The notes under the pieces were generated by a model. That model saw only the letters and a program-made list of their open reading frames with translations, did not search any database and was not told the DNA's origin. Made by a program: the position numbers and the translations under genes. Below, one piece after another: positions 7,582 through 15,110 of a stretch of DNA of 19,294 nt (position 1 is its first letter; every line of letters starts with the position of its first letter). This DNA comes from JAKACU01 sp021821185 (GTDB lineage: Bacteria > Bacillota > Bacilli > Alicyclobacillales > SLC66), in assembly GCA_027343965.1 (NCBI GenBank), contig DAHWJX010000060.1:1-19294 (forward strand), read 5' to 3'.

Positions 7582-7827
7582 TCAAAGCAATGGTACGTTA
7601 TGCGATGTTGAGACAAATTCCAATCGATCAACATGAACGTGTCGAAAATGGACCTCACGTAAACGGGAAGCACCTGATTCTACATGGTGAACCATCACAT
7701 GACGCACCATGGCATTGGAAATGACGACACTCGTCGCCTGCCCTGACGCCAATTCTTGCAACTTGTGACGCATTTCTTCTGTCATGACGAGTTCTACCCG
7801 CAAATGCCCAACTCTGCTCTTATGCAC
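7582..7827 (-). CDS. Small histidine-rich protein of unknown function
   Basis: I do not recognise this 81-residue protein. It is likely to be real: a GTG start at 7827 follows GAAGGAG with about 6-7 bases of spacing, and it lies in the same direction as the hydrolase, dtd and rel genes, 96 bases after the hydrolase stop. It contains about ten His. The second half has alternating Val/His segments (VRHVMVHHV and VHFRHVHVDRLEFV) that look like two amphipathic beta-strands with His on one face; before them is a short predicted helix (EEMRHKLQELASG). There is no signal peptide, no transmembrane segment and no Cys. Metal binding is a possible inference from the His pattern, not shown. An inverted repeat follows its stop. 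Confidence 0.65.
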   Translation of the reverse strand: MHKSRVGHLRVELVMTEEMRHKLQELASGQATSVVISNAMVRHVMVHHVESGASRLREVHFRHVHVDRLEFVSTSHNVPLL

Positions 7828-7923
7828 ACTGATCTCTCCTTCAAAAAAATCTTCTCAGGAGTACCGTACGCAAACGCCCCATGTCATGTGCCCGCAGACA
7901 GGCCCAACTTTTTATCTCATTGC

Positions 7924-8553
7924 CTAAAAGTGAAAAAATGGATTCACCATGCGTTCTTCACCAATGGTCGAATCTTCTTCGTGTCCCGGAAAGATGCGAA
8001 CATCGTCAGGCAATGGATAGAGTTTTGTTCTAAGCGAGTTCATCATCGCTGCATGATCTGAATAAGGAAAATCAGTGCGTCCAATGGTACCTGCAAAAAG
8101 CGTATCACCTGTCAGCAACTCTTTAGCCTTTCTTTCGTATAAACACACACTTCCTGCACTATGCCCCGGCGTTTCAAGCACGCGAAAATTTCGGTCACCT
8201 ATAACAATCGACAGCCCATCTTGTAAATCTGCATCAGGTGATGAAACCTCACATGTGACACCGAAGTATTCTTTGATCTGATCTTTCGCCTCTTTTATTA
8301 AAGGCAAATCACGAAAAGAGCACCACACAGGTACTTTGAAGTATGCCTTTGCCGCGTCATTTCCAGCCACATGATCAAAGTGACCATGCGTGTCCACGAT
8401 AAGTCGCACGTGCATCTGATATTGTTCAATGTAATCAATCAAAGGATCGATGTGCGGATGCGCAGGATCTACGATCATAACGTCGCCGTTAGGTTCACCG
8501 ACAACATACGTATTTGTGCCCATCGAATTTAGCATAAAACGCGAAATAGGCAT
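7924..8553 (-). CDS. Metallo-beta-lactamase-fold hydrolase (glyoxalase II-like)
   Basis: Zn-dependent hydrolase of the MBL fold, close in pattern to the small glyoxalase II/YqgX-like group, which acts on thioesters or related substrates. Of 209 residues, the metal ligands are visible in order: THGHFDH (55-61), His131 in TPGHSAG, Asp150 in LLTGDTLF, and His191 in FPGHEED. The GRTDFP motif typical of hydroxyacylglutathione hydrolase-like proteins follows Asp150. ATG start with GGGGAT upstream; the dtd stop lies 17 bases before the start, so the two are translated from one message. The true substrate cannot be assigned: in Firmicutes without glutathione it could be a bacillithiol adduct or another thioester. 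Confidence 0.9.
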   Translation of the reverse strand: MPISRFMLNSMGTNTYVVGEPNGDVMIVDPAHPHIDPLIDYIEQYQMHVRLIVDTHGHFDHVAGNDAAKAYFKVPVWCSFRDLPLIKEAKDQIKEYFGVTCEVSSPDADLQDGLSIVIGDRNFRVLETPGHSAGSVCLYERKAKELLTGDTLFAGTIGRTDFPYSDHAAMMNSLRTKLYPLPDDVRIFPGHEEDSTIGEERMVNPFFHF

Positions 8554-8570
8554 TTTATAATCCCCATCCC

Positions 8571-9017
8571 TTACAGATGATCAGAATCCAGCAAGATCGT
8601 TACCGGTCCGTCGTTACTTGATTCCACTTGCATCATCGCCCCAAAGACGCCCGTTTGCACACGCATGCCTGTTTTTGCAAGCAAGTCATTAAAGTATTCA
8701 TACAGCGGTAGAGCCACAGCAGGGCGCGCCGCCTCCATAAAATTGGGTCGTCGTCCCTTTCGCGCATCACCATACAAGGTAAACTGGGATACGCTTAAAA
8801 TTTCCCCACCAGCATCTAAAATGGAATCATTCATCTTTCCTTCCTGATCTTCAAACACGCGCAAGTGGAGAATCTTATCCGCCATGTAGGTCAGGTCAGG
8901 CTCAGCATCGGTGTGCGTAAAGCCAACTAAGACAAGCAATCCTTTTCCGATCTCTCCGACCATTTGTTCGTGAACGCGCACACGCGCATAACGAACGCGC
9001 TGCACTACCGCTCTCAT
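8571..9017 (-). CDS. dtd: D-aminoacyl-tRNA deacylase
   Basis: Cytoplasmic proofreading enzyme that hydrolyses D-aminoacyl-tRNA (and glycyl-tRNA-Ala) so that D-residues do not enter translation. The 148 residues match the family length. Both active-site signatures are present: SQFTL at 77-81 and the NDGP segment (135-138) that carries the cross-subunit Gly-cisPro pair. ATG start; the SD (AAGGGTG) is rather far, about 11 bases away. It lies 19 bases after the rel stop, the usual rel-dtd pairing in Firmicutes. The B. subtilis order continues to hisS-aspS; here an MBL-fold hydrolase follows instead. Confidence 0.96.
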   Translation of the reverse strand: MRAVVQRVRYARVRVHEQMVGEIGKGLLVLVGFTHTDAEPDLTYMADKILHLRVFEDQEGKMNDSILDAGGEILSVSQFTLYGDARKGRRPNFMEAARPAVALPLYEYFNDLLAKTGMRVQTGVFGAMMQVESSNDGPVTILLDSDHL

Positions 9018-9036
9018 AAAATGGTTACACCCTTTT

Positions 9037-11340
9037 CTATTGGATCACGCGGCGTACGGCGTAAATGTCCTTCACCCGTTTAATTCGCTCCACCACGGAT
9101 CGCAAGTGATCCACATTGCGGATGGCAATCGTCAAATTCATTGTCGCAATGCGTCGACGGTCAGCACGCCCACTGACAGCCGTGATATCTGTCTTAGTTT
9201 CAACTACCGCGTTCATCACTTCATTGATGAGACCTCTGCGATCAAGGCCAGTCACTTCGATGTCTACCTGATACGATACATTATCCGTATCTTCCCATTC
9301 GACTTCAAGCATACGGTTTCCTTCATCCACCATAGAAAGGACGTTAGGGCAATCTTTTCGATGGACAGAAACCCCACGACCACGTGTCACAAAACCGATG
9401 ATATCGTCACCTGGTACCGGGTTACAACAACGCGAAAAGCGGATGAGCAGGTTATCTACCCCGACCACATGCACACCAAGGTTGTTTTTGGCGGAAACTG
9501 CACTATGCTTCATTTCCCGATCAGGTATTTGAGCGATCGAGTCGACAATCGGCTCCTCTTTTTTCATACGCTCAAGAAGTCTTGTGACAACTTGTGCCGG
9601 CGACAATCCCCCATACCCTACCGCCGCATATAGATCGTCTGGCTTTTGAAAATTGAGTTTGGCTAACACTTCATGTAAATGCGCAGCCAACACAGTATGG
9701 GGGTCTAACCTATGCTTCGTGATTTCCTTTTCAAGGATATCGCGGCCTTTTTCTACATTTTCATCTCGTTTCTCACGCTTGAACCACATACGGATTTTTG
9801 CGCGAGCCTGCGATGTTTGCGCAATTTTCAGCCAATCCTGGCTAGGGCCATATGATAACTTTGATGTCAAAATCTCTATGATATCGCCAGTTCGCAGTCT
9901 CGTATCGAGCGGTACGATGCGACCATTCACTTTCGCGCCCACGCATCGATTCCCAATGTCCGTATGGATGCGGTAAGCAAAGTCGATTGGGCAAGATCCC
10001 GCGGGCAATTCAATAACTTGACCTTTCGGTGTAAAAACAAATACTTGATCGGCAAACAAGTCGATTTTTAAGGTTTCCATAAATTCTTGCGCATCACGAA
10101 AATCTTGTTGCCATTCAAGAACTTCGCGAAACCAAGCTAACTTTTTCACAAATGGGCCTTGCGATGACGATACGTTGGTCAAATTCTGTGTTGGTTTTGA
10201 CTGCGATGGCAAAGCGCCTTCTCGTTTATCCACAGCAGTTTCTTTCGTTCCATAAGCTTGTTCTTTGTAGATCCAGTGTGCGGCGATGCCATACTCGGCC
10301 GTGCGATGCATTTCCCATGTACGAATTTGAATTTCTAGCGGTTCACCGTTAGGGCCAATCACGGTGGTGTGCAAACTTTGATACATATTGGCTTTTGGCA
10401 TAGCCACGTAATCCTTAAATCGTCCAGGCACAGGTTTCCACATCGTGTGAACGATACCCAAGACAGCATAACAATCCTTGATCGAATCAACAATTACTCT
10501 AACCGCAAATAAGTCATAAATTTCACTAAACTCTTTATGCAATTCTGTCATTTTTCGGTAAATGCTGTAGATGTGTTTGGCTCGACCGGCGAGATCGGCA
10601 TGTACATTTAACTCGGATAATTTGCCGTGCAGATCATCAATGACCATTTGCACATACTTTTCACGCTCACCGCGCTTTTTCGCCATGATATTGACGATGC
10701 GATAATATTGTTGCGGATCGAGATAGCGCAAGGCAATATCTTCAAGTTCCCATTTGATTTGCGACATGCCTAACCGATGAGCTAACGGCGCAAAGATCTG
10801 AAGTGTCTCTTCCGCCGTCTTTTGCTGTTTTTCCATGGGGCGGTACTTGAGTGTACGCATGTTATGCAAACGATCAGCGAGCCGAATGAGTGCTACGCGA
10901 ACATCCTTGGCCATAGCCAAGAACATCTTTCGTAGGTTTTCCGCTTGCTGTTGTTCGCGAGACTCAAATTTAAGACGTTTTAACTTGGTGACGCCATCCA
11001 CTAAGCTCGCAATTTCAGCGCCAAACTGCCTAGCTAACTCTTCATCGGTGACTTTCGTGTCTTCCACGACATCATGAAGCAGTGCTGCCGCTAATGTGCC
11101 AGCATCCAGTTTCAATTCGGTTAAAATCTCAGCTACGGCCAATGGGTGCGTAATATACTCATGTCCGGAACTGCGTTTTTGGCCACGATGGTGTAATTCA
11201 GCATACTCATAGGCGGCTTGGAGGAGATCACGATCTGCCTCGGTCAAATAATCTGCTTTGGCAAACAACGAAGCCATTGCCGAACGGCCATCTGGTTTAG
11301 GTAATTTGACATCGCCTGCAAAAGCCTCATCGGTATTCAT
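9037..11340 (-). CDS. rel: Bifunctional (p)ppGpp synthetase/hydrolase Rel
   Basis: Makes and degrades the stringent-response alarmone (p)ppGpp on the ribosome. The start at 11340 is chosen because AGGTGA lies 5 bases upstream, giving 767 residues; the GTG at 11349 would overlap that SD. The hydrolase HD domain includes HPL (His65), HDVVED (from 89) and ADRLHNMRT. The synthetase domain carries RFKD (307-310), the RXKD form of bifunctional enzymes rather than the EXDD of RelA. The TGS domain spans about 434-495, the CC-containing zinc-finger region about 628-668, and the ACT domain about 692-767. A linker of roughly 25 extra polar residues (about 362-395) separates synthetase and TGS compared with my recollection of the 734-residue B. 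subtilis protein. It lies 17 bases after apt and is probably co-transcribed. Confidence 0.97.
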   Translation of the reverse strand: MNTDEAFAGDVKLPKPDGRSAMASLFAKADYLTEADRDLLQAAYEYAELHHRGQKRSSGHEYITHPLAVAEILTELKLDAGTLAAALLHDVVEDTKVTDEELARQFGAEIASLVDGVTKLKRLKFESREQQQAENLRKMFLAMAKDVRVALIRLADRLHNMRTLKYRPMEKQQKTAEETLQIFAPLAHRLGMSQIKWELEDIALRYLDPQQYYRIVNIMAKKRGEREKYVQMVIDDLHGKLSELNVHADLAGRAKHIYSIYRKMTELHKEFSEIYDLFAVRVIVDSIKDCYAVLGIVHTMWKPVPGRFKDYVAMPKANMYQSLHTTVIGPNGEPLEIQIRTWEMHRTAEYGIAAHWIYKEQAYGTKETAVDKREGALPSQSKPTQNLTNVSSSQGPFVKKLAWFREVLEWQQDFRDAQEFMETLKIDLFADQVFVFTPKGQVIELPAGSCPIDFAYRIHTDIGNRCVGAKVNGRIVPLDTRLRTGDIIEILTSKLSYGPSQDWLKIAQTSQARAKIRMWFKREKRDENVEKGRDILEKEITKHRLDPHTVLAAHLHEVLAKLNFQKPDDLYAAVGYGGLSPAQVVTRLLERMKKEEPIVDSIAQIPDREMKHSAVSAKNNLGVHVVGVDNLLIRFSRCCNPVPGDDIIGFVTRGRGVSVHRKDCPNVLSMVDEGNRMLEVEWEDTDNVSYQVDIEVTGLDRRGLINEVMNAVVETKTDITAVSGRADRRRIATMNLTIAIRNVDHLRSVVERIKRVKDIYAVRRVIQ

Positions 11341-11357
11341 ACAGTTCACCTGTCGAA

Positions 11358-11873
11358 TCAGTCGTATTGTACGAGGGAGTACACATCATAAGCTTGAAGA
11401 CGATCACGTCCACCAAGCGGTGTCAACTCAATTAAAAAACATAATCCTGCAACGGTGGCGCCTAAACTTTCCACCAAGTGTATTGAGGAATTGACAGTTC
11501 CCCCAGTCGCTAACAAGTCGTCCACAATTAACACCCGTTCACCAGTATGCAAACTGTCAGCATGAAGTTCTAAGCCATCTTTGCCATACTCCAATTCATA
11601 CTGTTGACGAACAGTCTGCCCAGGTAGTTTACCTGGCTTTCTAAGTGGCACAAAACCAACGCCAAGCGCATAAGCAAGCGGTGCACCAACGACAAATCCG
11701 CGCGCTTCAGGTCCCACAACAATGTCGACTTGCTTTAACCGTGCATATTCGACAAAACGATCGATGGCATAGTGAAACGCCAAGGGATCACGCAGTAAAG
11801 TAGTAATATCTTTAAAACTTATACCTGGTTCCGGGAAATCTTCAATAACGCGAATTTTATCGACAAGATTCAT
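11358..11873 (-). CDS. apt: Adenine phosphoribosyltransferase
   Basis: Converts adenine and PRPP to AMP in purine salvage. The ATG at 11873 is preferred (AAAGGAGA about 9 bases upstream), giving 171 residues, the family size; a longer frame from 11900 adds nine residues without an SD. FPEPGISFKDIT near the N-terminus, GPEARGF, and the PRPP loop VLIVDDLLATGGT are all present. It is the first gene of the apt-rel-dtd unit, with a good promoter directly upstream. In many Bacillales recJ lies immediately upstream of apt; here the CDF gene does. Confidence 0.97.
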   Translation of the reverse strand: MNLVDKIRVIEDFPEPGISFKDITTLLRDPLAFHYAIDRFVEYARLKQVDIVVGPEARGFVVGAPLAYALGVGFVPLRKPGKLPGQTVRQQYELEYGKDGLELHADSLHTGERVLIVDDLLATGGTVNSSIHLVESLGATVAGLCFLIELTPLGGRDRLQAYDVYSLVQYD

Positions 11874-11898
11874 AAGGGTAGTCTCCTTTATGGTAACC

Positions 11899-11928
11899 AT
11901 TATACAAGGTATATCGATCAGTCTGCAA
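11899..11928 (-). promoter_or_regulatory. Putative sigma-A promoter of apt-rel-dtd
   Basis: On the minus strand a perfect TATAAT (11899-11904) follows TTGCAG (11923-11928) with an 18-base spacer. The -35 box lies inside the 3' end of the CDF gene. Transcription would begin near 11891, leaving a short leader before apt. Confidence 0.55.
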
Positions 11929-12811
11929 AAAACGGGTTGACGTGAATCAAAATATCGTAAACCTCTTTATGTCTCTCCAAAATAGCTGCTTTGACGTCTT
12001 TGGTAATCTGATGACCTTGTAGTACAGTAATTTCCGGATTCACACTGATTTTCACATCAACAATCCAGTACGAACCATTGATACGTACACGCAAATCATC
12101 AATACGCCGGACGCCAGTTACGCAGGACACCGTATCTGCTATCAATTGTGTTGTTGCGTTGTCGAGCACTTCATCCATCAGCGAAGTAAACGAATCGCGA
12201 AGCAAACGGTAACCAACGAAAACGACAAGAACAGCGACCATCAAGCCCGCAATCGGATCAGCAAAGTACATCCATGGTTGATTCGTTCTCGCGCCAATCA
12301 GAGCAATTACGATGCCTACGGCCGCCGCCAAGGAGGAATAGACGTCCGATCGATGGTCAGCTGCGCCTGCAATAAGCGCTGGTGAATGACTTCTTTTGCC
12401 TACCTGCACCTGATACTGGTACAGCACCTCTTTTATCACGACAGCGACTAGTGCCGCATAAAGAGCAAGCGGTGCTGGAGCTGACAGCTTAGTAAACATC
12501 TCCATGATAGATTTGTACATCACGTCGATGCCTGCTAAGACAAGCAAGATGGCAACCAGACTGGCCGCAATGAACTCAGCTTTACCATGACCATAGGGAT
12601 GAACATCATCTGCTGGACGGCGTGCAAAATGGATACCGACTAGAACAGCAATCGACCCAGCCACATCTGTCGCACTATGCGCCGCATCAGCAATAAGTGC
12701 GTCACTTCGCGCGACAAACCCGATAATGCCCTTTCCAAGCGTCAGAACAACATTGATTACAAGGCTCCACACAGCCAATTGTGAAGCGGTGTCTCCCGTT
12801 CTCTTCGACAG
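11918..12811 (-). CDS. Cation diffusion facilitator (CDF) metal efflux transporter
   Basis: Membrane transporter that exports divalent metal in exchange for H+. I place the start at CTG 12811 because AGGAGGAG (12817-12824) lies exactly 5 bases upstream. This gives 297 residues with a short basic N-terminus (SKRTGDTASQ) before the first helix. The TTG at 12778 has no SD, and no ATG or GTG lies in the frame between. Six hydrophobic helices are visible. The transport-site motifs are HSATD in TM2 (His45, Asp49) and DHRSD in TM5 (Asp152, Asp156), with HPYGHGKAE between; a cytoplasmic domain follows. A DxxxD motif in TM5 is found in Mn/Fe-type members, but the metal is not decided. No promoter fits between the start and the secDF terminator. 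Confidence 0.9.
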   Translation of the reverse strand: MSKRTGDTASQLAVWSLVINVVLTLGKGIIGFVARSDALIADAAHSATDVAGSIAVLVGIHFARRPADDVHPYGHGKAEFIAASLVAILLVLAGIDVMYKSIMEMFTKLSAPAPLALYAALVAVVIKEVLYQYQVQVGKRSHSPALIAGAADHRSDVYSSLAAAVGIVIALIGARTNQPWMYFADPIAGLMVAVLVVFVGYRLLRDSFTSLMDEVLDNATTQLIADTVSCVTGVRRIDDLRVRINGSYWIVDVKISVNPEITVLQGHQITKDVKAAILERHKEVYDILIHVNPFFAD

Positions 12812-12824
12812 GTGGACTCCTCCT
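12809..12824 (-). promoter_or_regulatory. SD plus CTG start of the CDF gene
   Basis: The minus strand reads AGGAGGAG, five bases, then CTG. It is the only strong SD near the gene, and no ATG, GTG or TTG lies at a usable distance in this frame. It therefore sets the start in preference to the TTG 33 bases downstream. Confidence 0.6.
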
Positions 12825-12842
12825 ACACCATGACGTACAATG

Positions 12843-12901
12843 AAAAAGCCCCCACGACTTGATCCAAGGCCTCGCTACTACAGGCTTGACCAAGCGGGGG
12901 G
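12843..12901 (-). terminator. Terminator or attenuator between secF and the CDF gene
   Basis: After the secF stop the minus strand forms a long GC-rich hairpin: CCCCC with CTTG on one side pairs with CAAG and GGGGG on the other, with internal loops and an inner GCC/GGC pairing. TTTTT follows. It fits an intrinsic terminator for secDF. The T-run ends only about 18 bases before the CDF SD, so the CDF gene must rely on read-through, or the hairpin is part of a leader that regulates it. Confidence 0.8.
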
Positions 12902-12915
12902 AGTACATACGTTAC

Positions 12916-13824
12916 TTAGGCCACTGAAGCCTTTTTGTGCCGCGTCTTTGAAAGACTTCGCGATCTCCAGACAACCCAAATCGGACTTGCAATAAAAATG
13001 GAAGAATACGCTCCACTAATTAATCCGACAAGAAGTGCAAACGTAAAGTTGTGAATGGGATCTCCACCGAAAAAGTACAGGCAAATAGCCGCAAACAGCA
13101 CGGTCAATACGGTATTGATCGAGCGCGTCATAGTCTGCCATAAAGAACCGTCGACGAGCGTTTCAAGTTCATGCAGCGTCTTGACCTTAGAGCCTTTAAA
13201 GTTTTCGCGGATACGGTCAAAGATAACAATTGTATCATTGATCGAATAGCCGACAATCGTCAACACGGCGGCGATAAATGGCAAGTCGACAGGGATGCGT
13301 AACAACGCAAAGACAGAAATCACGATAAACGCATCATGCAACAAGGCAATGATGCCAGACACGGCAAATCGGTATTCAAAGCGGATCGTAACGTAAATGA
13401 CAATTCCTAAAGAAGCAATCACAACAGCCCACACAGCCGTCTGTGACTGTTGCTGTGCAATAACGGGATCAACCGTGTTGATTCCAGTTCCTAGTGACTT
13501 TGGGAAGACGGCCTTTATGGATTGATTAAGCTTTGCTTCCTGGATATTCGAGAGTGTATACGATAAGCGAACTACAGCCATTTGATTCTTGGTGCCAGCA
13601 GCTGTAATCGCACCTTGCCCCGTAGATAATCCCGCTTGATCGAATGCCTTCTGAACCTGACTTGCATGAAACGGTTGATTCAACTCGATTTGTATGCGGG
13701 ATCCCGACTTGAAGTCAGGACCCAAATTCAAGCCAAATAGCATCATCACGATCAAACCTGCGACGGTGATGGTTCCGGAAAGCAAGAAAAACCACTTGCG
13801 CCTGCGCACGATGTCAAATCTCAT
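12916..13824 (-). CDS. secF: Protein translocase subunit SecF
   Basis: Membrane subunit that, with SecD, uses the proton (or Na+) gradient to help proteins leave the SecYEG channel. The 302 residues show one N-terminal helix, a DFKSGSRI motif at the start of the external domain, and five C-terminal helices with the family signature GYSINDTIVIFDRIREN. Its ATG overlaps the secD TGA (ATGA), so translation is coupled; a moderate AAAGGTGG lies upstream. A strong terminator follows the stop. SecD and SecF are separate here, whereas B. subtilis has a fused SecDF. Confidence 0.97.
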   Translation of the reverse strand: MRFDIVRRRKWFFLLSGTITVAGLIVMMLFGLNLGPDFKSGSRIQIELNQPFHASQVQKAFDQAGLSTGQGAITAAGTKNQMAVVRLSYTLSNIQEAKLNQSIKAVFPKSLGTGINTVDPVIAQQQSQTAVWAVVIASLGIVIYVTIRFEYRFAVSGIIALLHDAFIVISVFALLRIPVDLPFIAAVLTIVGYSINDTIVIFDRIRENFKGSKVKTLHELETLVDGSLWQTMTRSINTVLTVLFAAICLYFFGGDPIHNFTFALLVGLISGAYSSIFIASPIWVVWRSRSLSKTRHKKASVA

Positions 13825-15050
13825 CGATTGGTCGCCACCTTTCCGTTAAAACCAAACCACCAAGGGTTTTTTACGAGGTTCGACCGCGCGAACAAAAACA
13901 GCATACTTCGGCTCAATAAAACGGCCGTAAGTAGTGACACAATAATGCTCGCTATCAACGCGACAGCAAAACCGCGCACATCGCCTGTCCCGTACGCATA
14001 CATGACACACGCCGCGATAAACGTGGTAACGTTAGAGTCAAGAATCGTGCGAATCGCTTTTCGCTGCCCTGCAATCACTGCAGACTGTAGGGACTTGCCA
14101 TTGCGCAATTCATCTTTAATACGCTCATACGTGATGATGTTAGCATCCACAGCCATACCGATACCTAGAACAAGTGCGGCAAGACCCGTCAAAGTAAGCA
14201 CCACTGGCAAGCCCGCAAAAACAGCAATTAGCACATAACTGTAAGCGATCAGCGCCACAACAGCGATCAAGCCTGGCAAGCGGTACATAAAAATCATAAA
14301 TAAGAAAATAAGAGCAACAGCCAAACCTGCGGCAAGCAATGTTGCATGCAACGCTGACTGACCTAGCGTGGGTCCGACACTCATCGACGACATTTCATGC
14401 AACTGAAGCGGAAAAGCACCTGCATTTAACAACTTAGCCATATCGATGGCGGATTGTACCGTCGGAAAACCGGTAATAACAGCTTGTCCACCCGTGATTA
14501 CACTGTTGATCGTTGGATCTTGAATCATCTTTCCATTCAACCAAATAGAAACCCTCTGTCCCAAATACTTTTGCGTGACAGCCGCAAATTGGCTAGGGTG
14601 CTTGAACTGGACAGCAACATCAGCCGCTTGTGTTTGCGGATCAGGTTGATATGCAGCATTGCTCATCAAATCTTTACCGGTAAGCAAGACTTGTCCGGAT
14701 GGTGACTTAAATTGCAACACAGCCTGTTCATCAAGAAACTGGCGTGCCTTCTCTTGATTGAACTGTCCAGCTAGTTCAACGCGGACGCGATTACCATTTT
14801 CGACTTCGATCAAGGGTTCCGAAACACCCAGACTATTCACACGATTATTAAGCGCTGCCACAGTAGCCGCCATATCGTTAGCCGTTACTGTTTGACCAGG
14901 CTTGCCGACTTGATACAAGACGTCAAAGCCACCCTGCAAATCGAGTCCAAGTGGGATTTTTTTATACAACATTTGCGAAGTGGATAGTACCAACCCAAGT
15001 ATAATCACGACAATAATAAGAAACGTCGTGAGGCGTCCCCACTTAACCAT
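13821..15050 (-). CDS. secD: Protein translocase subunit SecD
   Basis: Partner of SecF in Sec-dependent export. The 409 residues contain an N-terminal helix, the diagnostic LGLDLQGG (34-41), an external P1 domain with NRVNSLGVSEP, and five C-terminal helices holding GMAVDANIITYERIKDELR. ATG start with AGGAGGGG 5 bases upstream. It is shorter than the roughly 600-residue E. coli protein because the large periplasmic insert is absent, which is normal for Firmicutes. A near-consensus promoter lies directly upstream and overlaps the comN stop, so secDF can be expressed apart from comN. Confidence 0.97.
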   Translation of the reverse strand: MVKWGRLTTFLIIVVIILGLVLSTSQMLYKKIPLGLDLQGGFDVLYQVGKPGQTVTANDMAATVAALNNRVNSLGVSEPLIEVENGNRVRVELAGQFNQEKARQFLDEQAVLQFKSPSGQVLLTGKDLMSNAAYQPDPQTQAADVAVQFKHPSQFAAVTQKYLGQRVSIWLNGKMIQDPTINSVITGGQAVITGFPTVQSAIDMAKLLNAGAFPLQLHEMSSMSVGPTLGQSALHATLLAAGLAVALIFLFMIFMYRLPGLIAVVALIAYSYVLIAVFAGLPVVLTLTGLAALVLGIGMAVDANIITYERIKDELRNGKSLQSAVIAGQRKAIRTILDSNVTTFIAACVMYAYGTGDVRGFAVALIASIIVSLLTAVLLSRSMLFLFARSNLVKNPWWFGFNGKVATNR

Positions 15051-15080
15051 GAGTCCCCTCCTAAAAAATTCAATGTGCTT

Positions 15081-15110
15081 AGTATACGATTAGAGCGATA
15101 AACCCGTCAA
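15081..15110 (-). promoter_or_regulatory. Strong sigma-A-like promoter of secDF
   Basis: TTGACG (15105-15110) and TATACT (15081-15086) on the minus strand each match consensus at five of six positions, with an 18-base spacer. The -35 box includes the comN TGA stop codon. Transcription would begin near 15074, about 24 bases before the secD ATG. This is the best-matching promoter in the window. Confidence 0.7.

Noticed and set aside
7828..7923. The interval between the MBL hydrolase and the small His-rich gene, examined for a terminator or leader RNA
   Set aside because: Only very short GC pairings are visible, and the T-run on the minus strand is not preceded by a stable stem.
9040..9633. A 197-codon open frame on the plus strand opposite rel
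   Set aside because: It is antisense to the conserved zinc-finger and ACT regions of Rel; there is no SD and no recognisable protein features.
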